64,000 bases of DNA from Aaosphaeria pasadenensis (taxonomy: Eukaryota; Ascomycota; Dothideomycetes; Pleosporales): NCBI GenBank assembly GCA_022813625.1, contig JAKLMB010000024.1, forward strand, positions 62,001 to 126,000, read 5' to 3'. A model generated the notes under the pieces. That model was not told the DNA's origin. It saw nothing but the letters and a program-made list of their open reading frames with translations, and made no database searches. The translations under genes were made by a program, and so were the position numbers. This document shows, piece after piece, positions 11,601 to 24,936 of this stretch (position 1 is its first letter; every line of letters begins with the position of its first letter).

Positions 11601-14405
11601 ATCGGTCATGAGGTCTTTGAGGTTGGGGATGTACTGGAAGCCACCGTTGAGGTCGGCCCACACGGGTTCGATCTGGCAAAGGTTGACGATTGGTGGTGCC
11701 ATGAGACCGAGCAGGTTGAAAGCCATCTCCTGCTGCGAGAAGGTTCGCACACCGTACTTCTCAATACCCTCAGCGACGATGTTGTTACCAGCCATAAGGC
11801 CAGTACCACGAGTCCAGCCAATGACAGCTCCGCAGATGGTGAGGAAGCTGCCCCAGCTCTCGGAGTGCCACCTGGAGAACAGGGTCTCGAGAGCAATCTT
11901 GGACTCGGCGTAGAGACCATCATTACCGAAGGTACCATGGTTGGGGGAAAGAGGAAGGATGACTTGAGCAGGGCGAGTCTCGTATCCGTTGGCTTGTTTG
12001 TGTTTCTTCACCTCACCGAGAAGTCGGAGAAGGTTAGTCAACATGATACGATGAGCGAGCTCAGACTTCGAGTCGATGCCGTCAATCTCGCGACCATTCT
12101 CAGAGATGGCCGCGAAGGGGACGACATAGTCGAGATCCCAGCCGAGACCCTTCTTAGCATCGAAGATGTACTCGACAAGGCCTTCGACATCCTGCTTGCT
12201 ACCCTGGTTGAAAGGCACGACAATGAGCTGCGAGCCGCGGGCACCATAACGGGTGTACATGGACTGGTAGTACTCGTTGACTTCACGCGAGAAGCGGGAA
12301 GTGGTAACGACGACCTTGGCTCCACCACTGATCAGGCCTTGGAGGACCTCAGCACCGATCGAGCCAGCACCAGCACCAGTCATGAGGGCGTTCTTGCCCT
12401 GGAAGCTAACACCGGACTTGGCAGCATTCTCGAGACCATCCAGGTAAACTCCGGTCAACTTCTTGCTGTACTCCCAGCCATGGTCGTCTTTCCTCTTCAG
12501 GTGGAGGAAGGGAATTGTCTCGACCTTGCCCTGTTTGGTAGGTCCGTGCACACGACCATTTCGTCGCTTGGGGTTGACAGGCTTGCCATTCTCGCTGGGA
12601 ATGATCTGGCCTTCGTTCATGGACAACGAACGGATGACATTGCCGTAGAGAGTCTTGATCTGGAGCTGCGAAGACTTGGAGAGCTTGTGTTGCTGCTTGA
12701 TGAGCTTGTAGATGCGCTGCAAGTCGTTCTGGACCTTGGTGCGGTTTCCGTATTCGGAAAGTTTGCCGCCCTCAGCCATTTCGCGGACGTAGTGCTCGAG
12801 CTTGCGAACGCTTGGTCTGGGAACTTCGGAGTAGTTCAAGTTGCCCTTGCTGTCGATATCAAGGTGGGGAGCAGTGGGGACGGCAACATCCTTGAAAACA
12901 GGTGCCTCGTTGAGTACATCCTTGCAGTTCTCAATGAGCTGCTGGCCGAGCTCCTTCGCGAGCTCATAGGTTTCACCACGCTCAGTGGGGCAGTGGTCAA
13001 TGTGGTACTGCATGAAGTCGAGGAGGAGGGGGTTCGAGCGGTTCATGATGTTGATGCAGCGGCTCACAATCTCGCGATCTACCGCCTTGAGACGGCCGAA
13101 AATGATATCGTAGTACATGCTCAGAGCATCCTGGCGTGCCCAATTCCATGACGAATCGTAGACACGGGCCTTGAGGGATGTGAATTGGGGCTCAATGCCT
13201 GCGGCGTAGAAGTCGCCGTGCTCGGAGGTCCATAGATCAAGCTGGGCTTGAAGAGCAGAGCCGGCCTTTTGTGATCCGACAAACGCCTTGTCGCCTGCGC
13301 GAAGATCCATTTTCAGGTACCTCGCGAACAGCTCCAATTGCTGCTTGAAGAGCATTCGCTGGTCCTTTGTGAGAGCGTCAATTGCGGCGGGGTCCATCAT
13401 CATGCCGCCCGAAGCACCGCCAGCATCACCACCTGCGGTAGGAGCAGACAAGCTAATTCCGGCAATTGTTGCGTACTTGTTGGAAATCTCGTCCAACCAG
13501 GCCTTGGCGTCGTTCTCTGAACCAAGACGAGCGGCAGGCTCGTTGGTAAGGGCGAACAGGAGAACACCGTCCTGGCGTCCCTGTCCGAGGCCCCACCGTG
13601 TCTCCAAGTGCTTTCGCACTGCAGTTATGTTGAAACCACCGGGCATCTTGGAAGAGACCATGCGGGCAATGAGCGAGGAAGACTGCTTTCCAAGCTGACC
13701 ATTGAAGGTAGCCTGCATTGCCGCACCGAGCTCGTCGAGAGGGGTATCTTCTGGCTTCTCTGGGGTGGAACCGAATTCCTTGCCCAAGTCGCCGAGAATT
13801 TCGTTCTGGAGTGTTGATTTGCCTGTTGTATGTTAGAATTTTTCCTTAATAGCTGGTGCACTTTCGTTCGTGATTTTGAACTTACCTCCAACCAAATCCT
13901 TGATGGCCTTCTGCAAGGGAATGTCCATGAGAGGCTTCTTGAGCTTCTGAGCCACCAATGCTCGCACGATATCGGTTGCTGTGACTGGTGCATCAGGAAC
14001 CTGTGCCGCCGGGCCTGCACTAGCTGCCGGGGCGGCGACTGGGGCAGCGGCCGCAGGAGCTGCTGAAGCTGATGCGGGAGCATCTGAGCTGCTGGGTGCA
14101 GCTGGCTCTGGCTCCTCCTCTACTGGGTCCACATCATAGTAGATGTCCTTTGCGTCCTTGTTGTAGCAGAAAATTTGTCGCTGTACCGACTTGGCAGCAT
14201 CGTGTGCCTCGTATTTGGATGCCAAAGTTCGCTTTGCCATGACGCCGAGGGTGTCGGCAGGACCAATTTCGACGATGCGCTCGGTGGTCTTCTCCCCGAG
14301 GATGACATCCTGAGTCTCGATCCACCTCACGGGAGAGGCGAATTGGTATGCGAGAAGCTCAATGAGCAGGGTGTGGGAGAGCTCCTGCTCGACTTCGGGA
14401 CGCAT
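8700..14405 (-). CDS. fas2: Fatty acid synthase subunit alpha
   Basis: Three exons (14405-13886, 13822-8871, 8810-8700) encode 1860 residues, close to the roughly 1890 of the yeast subunit. It is one half of the cytosolic alpha6-beta6 fatty acid synthase. In order: a short N-terminal segment that completes the malonyl/palmitoyl transferase fold, an Ala/Pro-rich linker, the acyl carrier protein with pantetheine serine 176 in GGKSTLQNE, the ketoacyl reductase (TGAGAGSIGAEV), the ketosynthase with nucleophile Cys1277 in VGACATA plus FHGTST and GHPKG histidine motifs, and a C-terminal phosphopantetheinyl transferase (VGVDVE, WSAKEAVFK) that activates the carrier domain. The last exon is needed to restore the conserved C-terminus ending ISHSDEQAIAVAVATF. 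The gene diverges from fas1. Domains and catalytic residues look intact. Confidence 0.97.
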
Positions 14406-17400
14406 GGTGGAGAGTAGTTCAAGCTTCGTGTGGAGCGATTGAACCGTGGAGTATAGGTGATAGAGAAATGTCTATTAGGGACTCGATGGGGTATCTAGGA
14501 GTCGAAAAAAGCGGCAGGGGAGGGGGTATCAATCTGGTTTGAAACCAAAGGAGGGAAGGAACAGCCAGCCGTGAGGGAAGAAGAACGGCGGTCTGTGATA
14601 AATTATTACAGTTGAGAGGGAGAGAAGAGGGTAGTTGGTGAGAGGAGGAGGAGGATAAGGAAGAGGGAGAGAGGGAGAGAAATGATGAAGTAGAGATGGG
14701 GAGGAATTGGGGGTGGTTTAGGGCGGCGGTGGAGTGGGAAGATGGGCCGTGGTAAACGATCCCCGAATCGGGCTTGTTAGTAGCAGCAGTGGTGAATGGG
14801 TAGTAGGCCACAACCTGAGGTAAAAGATGATGAGAAGAAGGACGAGAACCAACGCATTGACTGTTTATCTCTCGAGGGGAATTGGATTGGATAGGATTGG
14901 AGCGGAATGGCACGTCAAGAGAGGGAGAGAAGAATACGGAATAGATACTGTACAGTGCACCGACAATAATACAGCTTTCTACTAGGAGTGTTGTGCGGTG
15001 CGTTGAGAAAGTTCTCTAGTGGTTGTCCTGGGGTCTAGGGCACATCCTTACACAGTAGGCAGAGAACATTGGACAGATTATTTTTTATTATTACAGTGCA
15101 AGTGTCAAAATACCCACCCCCCCAGCAGATAAACATTACACATACTCTGTCTGTAGATACTAGACCGTAAGCTGTAACTATGTTTTGGGTGGAGAGGTGG
15201 TAGAAAGTGCAGGGTATCGAAGCTGTGGACTGATGATCCCTGCATTGACGAAGCTTGTCACTATTCGATCCATTCGACCCAACACAAATTTCCCTTATCC
15301 CATCCCATCTTCTTCCCTTCCATCCTTCCAATCTTCATTCTGTATTATTCAATCAATCATCCTAATTAATGATCTCACGAGTATGATTACTATTATTTCA
15401 AGTCACCAACTAATCAGCCGACGAATCCACCATGTAATTGCGAATCTCAGAGGGTCCAGGTGCACAGAATGTATTCACCGTATACTCTAAGACCCCTACT
15501 CAGTAGACGAGGGAAGAGATAAAAAGGGCCCGGTTCCGGTCCAGGGCCAGCGGATACATCTTCCAACCATTAACTCTGTACCGATTTGGTCCGACTTGCG
15601 AATGTTCAACACTTGTTGCCAGTGCCTCTCAACACTAACCCGCCGCTCTCAACGGCCTTTTGTTGAACAATTGCATCTGCCTAGAACAGCTTCTGTCTGA
15701 CCACCATTCATCGTTCATGTTGACTCTGTTGACTTGTTGACAACGCCTATCTCTTGCAGGCTATTCGCTATCAACGGTATCACGATATCAATGGTATCAA
15801 CAAAGTCGTCATCAGGGACCACTACCCAGGCAACGTCTCAGCGATCCGAACAATACCAAACGTGTTTGCGTATGCGTGCGTGTACGTATACAGCATCTTA
15901 CCGTCCCTTGGGCCGTGGAACCGCAAGGAACCAGAATTACTTATCGGGTGGGATGATGAAGCGGAGTGGAGAAAGTAGCATTCCAAATGTCGATTGTGTT
16001 GTATGTGTTCTGTTCTCTACCGCCACTTCAATTTCACCGACCGCCTTTCGAGTAATGATACGTATGTACTTGTTTTGGCTAGGCACTTGAGGCTGCTACG
16101 TACCGGAGCCACGAGAGAGAGAAACCCTCCGGCTACGAGTTACGAACGAAAAAAAAGAGAAAGGCTACAGGGCTCGCCTCGCAACCCCAACCCTCATCGG
16201 AACCCTGACGACACGAACGAAGGAACGAACGAGCAGGGCTACAGAGGCTAAGAGAGACACGAGTTAGTGTGATCTGCCGTCCCTCTCCGCTCTTTTTTTC
16301 CTCTAGACCATCATCCTTCCGTGCCTCCCTGAGGTCCCCGTCCCCCTTCTGCGGCCTCCCCCCCCCCCATCAAACCCCTGCCCTGTCCGTTGAGCCGACC
16401 GTCTCCCGGATGTTATGTATGTTGAGCACTGAGCACTGCTGCACGGGGAGCAGCGTGGCGGGCGGACGTGCCTGGAAACTGTTGGTAAGACTATGCTACT
16501 GATTGGTGATGGAATTGTTGAATAGATGTTCCATTGAGGTACTTTTCGATATCGTCAACCAGGCAATTGTACTTTGTATCTCTGTCTATGTTGATAGTAG
16601 GTACGGAGTACTCGTAAGTGTACTTTGCAATGTATGTAATGGCATGTACAAAGTACTCACGGTAGATGGGATGATTATGATTATTGTCATTTGTCGAGTT
16701 GTTTGGTGGTGGTTCCGCCGGAGGGTTAATTTTCAACGCCAGAAGATTGTTAGTGGATGGAAACACACACCAGTGACACCAACGACGGGGTTAGCGCATC
16801 AACCTAAACATTCAACTAACATCCCCTGGTCTGTACGAGACCTTGAGTACCTTGCAAAAAGGGTCGGTATGGGTTGTCGGTATGGGTCACTAACTAGCTA
16901 GGTATTTTGATCGTTGTATTCTATCGTCGCTATGAGCTATGGGCATCCTAATCGTCCCGGCTCTGCATCCATTGCCTTACCCTAATCGTCTGTGCGTTGC
17001 CTCTCTTTTTTTGCTGGGTTGCTAGGTTGCTGGGCTGGGCTGGGTTGTTGTCCATCATCCAATGTCTGCATGGTGGGAATAGTTGACTTACTTACCCTAC
17101 GGATTGACGGTTGAGAACGTTCCTTACACAGTACTCCGTAATGAAAAAAAGTTCCTCCACCATCCATCCACATCCACGCACACACACACATTCTCTCTAT
17201 TCTGTTCCTGTTGTCCCTCTCTTTCTCCCACACAACTAGCTAGCTAGGTAGCTAGAGATACCCTTACTGTACGAGTCTTCTCTTATCCTCCGGTCCCTCG
17301 ATAATTATTATTATTCCTCCTCCTCGCCTGCACTACGCCTTGACCGCCCTCAACACCTTACCTACACTTCTTCCCCATCCTCCTCCCTTCTCTACCTACA

Positions 17401-17997
17401 TCCTACCTCTACACTTCCCCTCCCCTCTCCGCGCCGTACTCAATTAACTCTATATCGGCTCTTCTACATCAGCTTCTCCTTTCCCTTCCTCCATTCTTCT
17501 CATTGATACCCTAATTGCTTCTTGTTGTTGTGCCACTCTTCCCCCCGTTGGCATTTCCGCAAGCTCTGTTCATCTCAGCAAGGGAGCTGCCATTAACTTC
17601 GCACTCCTCCAGTCAGATACACCAGAAACTCCCCGAGAGCATTGCTGGTAGATTAGCTTCTACCTGCTCAGCATTCTCTGCAGCATCAGAATAGGTACCG
17701 TATCCCATTTTCAGCAATTCGTGGGGGTCCGAGGAGATAAACCCACACACCTAGATTGCATAGCTCATCCCTCGTGTAACTCTCAGAAAAGAGAAACGAA
17801 GAAGGAAGGCACGGCTAACGCTCTTCAGGTTCAATTGCTGCAAAGAATCCGCGATAGACGAGCCCTACTCCCTTTGGTAGCTTCGGTATGTCCTCTTCCG
17901 CCCCTCCCACGCTCCTTCGCGGCTCCAGCACCGTAATTCCCACGATGCTACTGTACCCCTCCATCCATCGGTGCGAGAAGAAGATACAATACTCACA
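14406..17997. promoter_or_regulatory. Divergent fas2/fas1 upstream region
   Basis: This 3.6 kb separates the start codons of fas2 and fas1 and must hold both promoters and leaders. A CT-rich tract lies on the sense strand of each gene near its start: about 14500-14720 read on the minus strand for fas2, and about 17265-17530 on the plus strand for fas1. Such tracts are common near fungal transcription starts. One CCGAGG, the core bound by FarA/FarB-type fatty-acid regulators, is at 17729-17734, but a single hexamer in 3.6 kb is expected by chance. TACGGAGTA/TACTCCGTA occurs at 16602 and 17132. No gene is visible inside. Confidence 0.7.
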
Positions 17998-20900
17998 ATG
18001 GCTTCCACAGATTCATTTCGGCAATCTCCCAGAATGTACGGCTCCGGCCCTCAGACGGGCATCTCCACGCCCCGCTCGCAAGCCTCTCTCCGACCCCTCG
18101 TCCTCTCCCATGGCTCGCTCGAGTACACACTCCTAATTCCCACCGCACTACACTTCAGTGCCCAACAATTGAGGGACACCTTCAAGTCGACCCTCCCCGA
18201 GCCCACCGACGAGCTCGCTCAAGATGACGAGCCATCTTCCGTCCCAGAATTGGTCGCACGATACCTTGGTTTTGTTGCGCAGGAGGTGGAAGAAGGAGAC
18301 GATCCAGGGTCGTTTGAGGAGGTGCTCAAGCTGGTTCTTAACGAGTTCGAGCGAGCTTTCCTCCGCGGAAATGAGGTCCACGCTCTGGTCGCCTCTCTTC
18401 CCGGCATCACCGAGAAGAAGCTGATCACGGTTCGCTCGTACTATGCAGCTCGTGCTGCAGTGGAGCGTCCTATCAAGCACCACGAATCAGCTCTCTTCCG
18501 CGAAGCTGGTGACGAGAATGCTTTCATTTACGCCGTGCTCGGTGGGCAGGGAAACATCGAAGAATACTTTGATGAGCTCCGGGAGATTTACACCACATAC
18601 CCCTCCTTCGTTGAGGATTTCATTGCCTCCGAAGCGCAGCACCTCCTAGCTTTGGCTCGCGACCCTCGCGCGGAGAAGCTCTACTCCAAGGGTCTTGATG
18701 TCATGCGATGGCTCAACAACCGGGATTCCCAGCCCGATACCGATTATTTGGTTTCTGCCCCAGTCAGCTTGCCATTGATCGGTCTGACCCAGCTCGCACA
18801 TTACGTGGTAACGTGCAGAGTTTTGGGCAGTCACCCAGGCCACATCAGAAGCCGACTTGCTGGTGTCACTGGTCACTCGCAGGGTGTGGTCACAGCTGCC
18901 GCCATTGCTGAGGCAAAGGACTGGCAGACCTTCGAAGTTGCCGCCAAGAACGCAATCAGCATCTTGTTCTGGATCGGAACGCGAAGCCAGCAAGCGTACC
19001 CGAGAACTTCGCTCGCACCATCTACTCTGCAAGATTCTCTTGACAATGGCGAGGGAACTCCCACACCAATGTTGTCCGTCCGAGATCTCTCTCGGAAGGC
19101 ACTCCAAGACCACATTGATACTACCAACGCACATTTGCCTTCCGACAGGCACATTGCCATTTCACTCACCAACAGTGCACGTAACTTTGTGGTCACTGGT
19201 CCGCCGCAGTCCCTGTACGGTTTGAACTTGCGTCTCCGAAAGGTCAAAGCCCCTACTGGTCTTGACCAGACAAGAATCCCGTTCACAGACCGCAAGATCC
19301 GCTTCGTCAACCGCTTCCTGCCCATCACTGCTCCTTTCCACAGCCCCTACCTTGCCAAGGCCAGCAAGGAGCTTGAGGATGATCTCAAAGACATCAAGAT
19401 CCCCGCCAGCAGCCTCGCTATCCCCATGTTTGACACCAACACGGGCAAGGACATTCGCGATGATAACGCAGACAACATTGTCCCTGCCTTGGTGCGCATG
19501 ATCACCAATGATCCAGTCAACTGGGAGAAGGCCACCGTGTTCCCGCAAGCCACACACATCCTCGACTTCGGTCCTGGAGGTATCTCTGGTCTCGGTGTTC
19601 TCACCAACCGCAACAAGGAGGGTACTGGTGTGCGTGTCATCCTCGCGGGCGCCATCGACGGACAGAATGTCGAGGTCGGCTACAAGCCTGAGATCTTCGA
19701 CCGTGATGCCGAACACGCAGTCACCTACGCAGTCGATTGGGTCAAGGAACACGGTCCCCGCCTCGTCAAGACCTCTTCCGGTCAGACCTACGTTGACACC
19801 AAAATGAGCAGGATGCTCGGCCTTCCCCCGGTCATGGTTGCTGGTATGACCCCTACTACTGTCCCATGGGACTTTGTTGCGGCCACCATGAATGCTGGAT
19901 ACGAAATCGAGCTTGCTGGTGGTGGTTACTATAACGAGAAGACGATGACCGCTGCCATCACCAAGATCGAGAAGGCCATTCCCGCCGGTCGTGGTATCAC
20001 GATCAACTTGATCTATGTCAATCCCCGCGCCATGGCTTGGCAAATCCCGCTCATTGGAAAACTTCGAGCTGATGGTGTACCCGTCGAGGGTCTTACCATT
20101 GGTGCCGGTGTACCTTCCATTGAAGTCGCCAACGAGTATATCGAGACGCTCGGTATCAAGCACATCGGCTTCAAGCCCGGATCCACTGAGGCAATCCAGC
20201 AGACCATCAACATCGCAAAGGCAAACCCAACTTTCCCCGTGATTCTCCAGTGGACTGGTGGCCGTGGAGGTGGCCATCACTCTTTCGAGGATTTCCATCA
20301 GCCTATTCTGCAGATGTACGGCCGCATCCGAAAGTGCGAGAACCTCATCCTTGTCGCTGGATCTGGTTTCGGTGGCGCCGAGGACACCTATCCCTACCTC
20401 ACTGGTGCTTGGTCCACACGCTTTGGATACCCACCCATGCCTTATGATGGTTGCTTGTTCGGTAGCCGTATGATGACCGCAAAGGAGGCACACACCTCTA
20501 AGAATGCCAAGCAGGCCATCGTCGACGCACCCGGTCTTGAGGACGGTGACTGGGAGAAGACCTACAAGGGTGCCGCTGGTGGTGTCATCACGGTCCGCTC
20601 CGAAATGGGCGAGCCTATCCACAAGCTGGCCACTCGAGGTGTGCTATTCTGGGCCGAGATGGATCAGAAGATCTTTAGCCTCGACAAGGCGAAGCGCGTC
20701 CCAGAGTTGAAGAAGATGCGCGAGTACATCATCAAGAAGCTGAACAACGACTTCCAAAAGGTCTGGTTTGGCAGGAACAAGAATGGCGAGTCTGTTGACC
20801 TTGAAGACATGACTTACCAGGAGGTTGTCCAGCGTATGGTCGACCTGATGTACGTCAAGCACGAGGAGCGATGGATCGATGCCAGTTTGATGCGACTTAC

Positions 20901-23900
20901 CGTCGATTTCATCCGACGTCTCGAGGAGCGATTCAGCACGGCCGATGGCGAATCCATCATTCAGAGCTATGACGAGCTCCAGGCCCCTTACCCTGTCATT
21001 GAGAAGGTCTTCAAGGCATTCCCCGAGGCAGGAGAGCAACTCATCAACGCCCAAGATGTACAGCACTTCCTCCTTCTCTGCCAGCGTCGTGGCCAGAAGC
21101 CCGTACCATTTGTCCCTGTACTTGACGACACCTTTGAGTTCTTCTTCAAGAAGGACTCCCTGTGGCAGTCTGAGGACTTGGAAGCTGTGGTAGACCAAGA
21201 CGTTGGCAGGACTTGTATCCTACAAGGTCCAATGGCCGTCAAGTACTCCAACAAGGTTGACGAGCCAGTCAAGGACATCTTGGATGGTGTTCACCACAAC
21301 CACATCAAGTTCCTCCTTCGGGACGTGTATGGTGGCGACGAGTCGAAGGTTCCTGTAATAGAGTACTTCGGCAGCAAGCTCCTTGGTACTCATGAATCGG
21401 TTGAGGTTGACGGTCTCACCGTCTCCCAAATCGAAGGCAAGACCGTGTACCGTCTCTCCACAGACCCCAAGGCTACCCTTCCAGCCGTTCAGGACTGGCT
21501 CACTCTCCTCGCTGGCGATGCTTACTCATGGAGGCACGCTTTCTTCACAACCGATATCTTTGTGCAAGGCCAGAGGTTCCAGACCAACCCGGTCTCGAGG
21601 ATCTTTGCCCCAACTGCAGGCATGATGGTGGAGATCACAAACCCCAAAGAGCCTGCCAAGACTGTCATCACTGTCAAGGAAGCCTCGCTCAGCGGCAAAT
21701 TCATCAAGACCGTAGAGGTCAGCTTGTCTCAGGACCGCGAGATTGTTCTCAACATGTTCGAGGAGCGCACAGTTTTGAAACAGCCTGCGGCTCTGTCTCT
21801 CAAGTTCACTTACCGCCCTGAGATCGGATATGCACCCATTCATGAGGTCATGGATGCCCGCAACGACCGCATCAAGGAATTCTACTTCAAGATCTGGTTC
21901 GGCAATGAATCTTGCCCCTTCGATGCTTCCGTGACTTCCAAGTTCGACGGTGGACGAGCCACCGTGACAAGCGAAGCTATCAACGACTTTGTCCATGCTG
22001 TAGGAAACACCGGCGAGGCTTTCGTCGATCGCCCGGGCAAGGAAGTCTTTGCTCCTATGGACTTCGCCATCGTTGTCGGCTGGAAGGCTATCACTAAGCC
22101 AATCTTCCCTCGTGCCATCGATGGAGATCTGTTGAAGCTTGTCCATCTGTCCAACGGATTCCGCATGATTCCAGGTGCACAGCCTCTGAAGAAGGGCGAT
22201 GTCCTCGACACCACTGCCGAAATCAACGCCGTCATCAACCAGGATTCTGGAAAGATGGTCGAGGTCTGCGGCACGATCACCCGTGACGGCGAACCCGTTA
22301 TGGAGGTCGTCAGCCAGTTCTTGTACCGTGGAGCTTACACTGACTTCGAGAACACCTTCCAGAGGAAGACCGAGACGCCCATGCAACTTTCTCTGGCAAC
22401 TTCCAAGGATGTCGCCATTCTTCGCTCGAAGGAGTGGTTCAACCTTGAGGAGCCCGATATTGAGCTATTGAACAAGACTCTGCTGTTCAAGCTCAAGAGC
22501 TTTGTGCGCTACAAGTCCAAGACCGTCTTCAGCGAGGTCAACACCATTGGAGAGGTCTTGCTCGAGTTGCCAACCAAGGAAATCATCCAGATTGCCTCCG
22601 TCGAGTACCAATCTGGAGCATCATATGGCAACCCAGTCTTGGACTACCTGGAGCGTAACGGATCTGCCATTGATCAGCCTGTCAACTTCGACAACCCTAT
22701 CCCTCTCAATGGCAAGACTCCTCTGACTCTCAAGGCACCTGCATCCAACGAGAACTACGCTCGCGTCTCCGGCGATTACAACCCTATTCACGTGTCACGT
22801 GTCTTTTCCAGCTATGCCAACCTACCTGGAACCATCACTCATGGCATGTACTCCAGCGCTGCCGTGCGCAGTCTCGTCGAGACCTGGGCCGCCGAGAACA
22901 ATGTTGGCCGCGTCAGAAGCTTCCACGCCAGCCTTGTTGGCATGGTTCTTCCCGATGACAGCATTGATGTCAAGCTCCAGCACGTCGGTATGGTTTCCGG
23001 ACGTAAGATCATCAAGATCGAAGCCAGCAACAAGGAGACTGAGGATAAGGTGCTTCTCGGCGAGGCCGAGGTTGAGCAGCCTACTACTTCCTACGTCTTC
23101 ACTGGTCAGGGATCCCAGGAGCAGGGTATGGGTATGGATCTGTACAACAGCAGCGAGGTGGCTAAGGAAGTCTGGGACCGTGCCGACAAGCACTTTATGG
23201 ACAACTATGGTAAGTTTCGTCGCCATCTCCAACTAATCACACATTCTAACTCAATATCCAGGCTTTGCTATTACCAACATCGTCAAGAACAACCCCAAGG
23301 AGCTCACGATTCATTTCGGTGGTCCTCGTGGCAAGGCCATTCGCCAAAACTACATGTCCATGACCTTCGAGACTGTGAGCGCGGACGGATCGATCAAGTC
23401 CGAGAAGATCTTCAAGGAGATCGATGAGAACACCACCTCCTACACTTACCGCTCGCCCACTGGCCTGCTCTCGGCCACTCAATTCACACAGCCCGCATTG
23501 ACACTCATGGAGAAGGCATCCTTCGAAGATATGCGTGCCAAGGGACTTGTCCAAAGAGATAGCAGCTTCGCTGGACACTCTCTTGGAGAGTACTCCGCCC
23601 TCGCGGCTCTTGCTGAGGTCATGCCCATTGAGAGCTTGGTCTCCGTCGTGTTCTACCGTGGTTTGACCATGCAGGTCGCCGTCGAGCGTGACGAGACCGG
23701 TCGCTCCAACTACTCCATGTGCGCCGTCAACCCTAGCAGGATCTCCAAGACATTCAACGAGCAGGCTCTTCAGTACGTTGTCGAGAACATCTCGGAACAG
23801 ACTGGCTGGCTTTTGGAGATTGTCAACTACAACATCGCCAACATGCAATATGTTTGCGCTGGAGACCTCCGTGCGCTTGACTGCCTGACAAACGTCACCA

Positions 23901-24343
23901 ACTATCTCAAGCAGCAGAAGATCGACATCCAAGAGCTCATGCAGAGCATGTCCCTTGAAGATGTCAAGGCACATCTCGTTGAGATCATCAAGGAGTGTGC
24001 TAAGCAGACTGAGGCCAAGCCCAAGCCTTTGGACCTCCAGCGCGGCTTCGCTACCATCCCCTTGAAGGGTATCGATGTGCCCTTCCACAGCACCTTCTTG
24101 CGTTCCGGTGTCAAGCCTTTCCGAAGCTTCCTCCTCAAGAAGATCCACAAGACATCGATCGATCCTTCCAAGCTCATCGGCAAATACATTCCCAACGTCA
24201 CTGCCAGGCCCTTCGAGCTTACCAAGGAGTACTTTGAGGATGTGTACAAGCTGACCAACTCCCCCAAGATCGGCAACATCCTTGCCAACTGGGACAAGTA
24301 CGAGGATAAGGACGAGCCAGCGACGGCTACTCAAGCAGCATAG
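17998..24343 (+). CDS. fas1: Fatty acid synthase subunit beta
   Basis: Two exons (17998-23209 and 23262-24343) encode 2097 residues; the yeast subunit has about 2050. The ATG at 17998 sits in a good context (CACAATGG) and opens a typical N-terminus; an in-frame upstream extension begins with GTG and is rejected. Domains in order: acetyltransferase with Ser294 in GHSQG; enoyl reductase (MVAGMTPTTVPWDF, then GGRGGGHHSFED near residues 755-765); the dehydratase region with its hot-dog motif DYNPIH near residue 1597; and the malonyl/palmitoyl transferase starting at FTGQGSQEQGMGMDLY with Ser1844 in GHSLGEYSAL. The 52-base intron falls within this last domain and its removal restores DNYGFAITNIV. 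The subunit docks with the fas2 product. Domains and nucleophiles look intact. Confidence 0.97.
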
Positions 24344-24936
24344 AGTGCTTGAATGTCTTCATGATCAGGCGGAAATCATCGTTGGCGTTTTTTGGCACTT
24401 TATGTAGATTAGCGATATCCGAGTTGTGGCATGATGCCTTTTTTGGGGTTATAGACTAAAATTCTCTTTCCCTCTATCTAGTCATTTAGTAGACAAGTAA
24501 TAACAGAACAATCACTTCACTCTGTGTGCCATGCTTTGTTTTCCCTTGTGAACGTGATAGACTGAGCCAAACGATTCTCAGGCCTTTTTGTGTGAATGTT
24601 GGAGCTGGGGCGGTCTGATTTGTTTCACTGGCTATATATGTATATGATATAAACCCCATTGAGACGATCGAATATAATCAACTCGACTTCGTGGCTCATT
24701 GTGGAACTCTGCTTGGATGAGCACTGATCACGTGCTCTTCACAAGCCCGTTGTCCAAGACTGGCGCCACAGCACGAGCCACGAACCGTCTCCGCCGAAAC
24801 TCCGCACCAGCATTTGTTTACTGTTCGCTGGTCCTAGCAACAAGCGTAGGTATACATCTCAACCTCACGCATACTCCTCCCTAAAATTACAAATCAGTCT
24901 TCCTTACTTCCGTATCATTGCATTGGAATAATCACA
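24344..24936. other. Intergenic stretch
   Basis: This holds the fas1 3' UTR and the promoter of the downstream Brr6/Brl1-like gene. I see nothing else. Confidence 0.6.

Noticed and set aside
10983..13151. Open frame of 722 codons on the plus strand, antisense to fas2
   Set aside because: Opposite-strand shadow caused by codon bias in fas2; the translation is Leu/Val/Asp-rich with no family motif.
17729..17734. CCGAGG as a proven FarA/FarB site
   Set aside because: One hexamer in 3.6 kb is expected by chance; mentioned only as a candidate.
19162..20622. Open frame of 486 codons antisense to fas1
   Set aside because: Shadow of the enoyl reductase region on the other strand.
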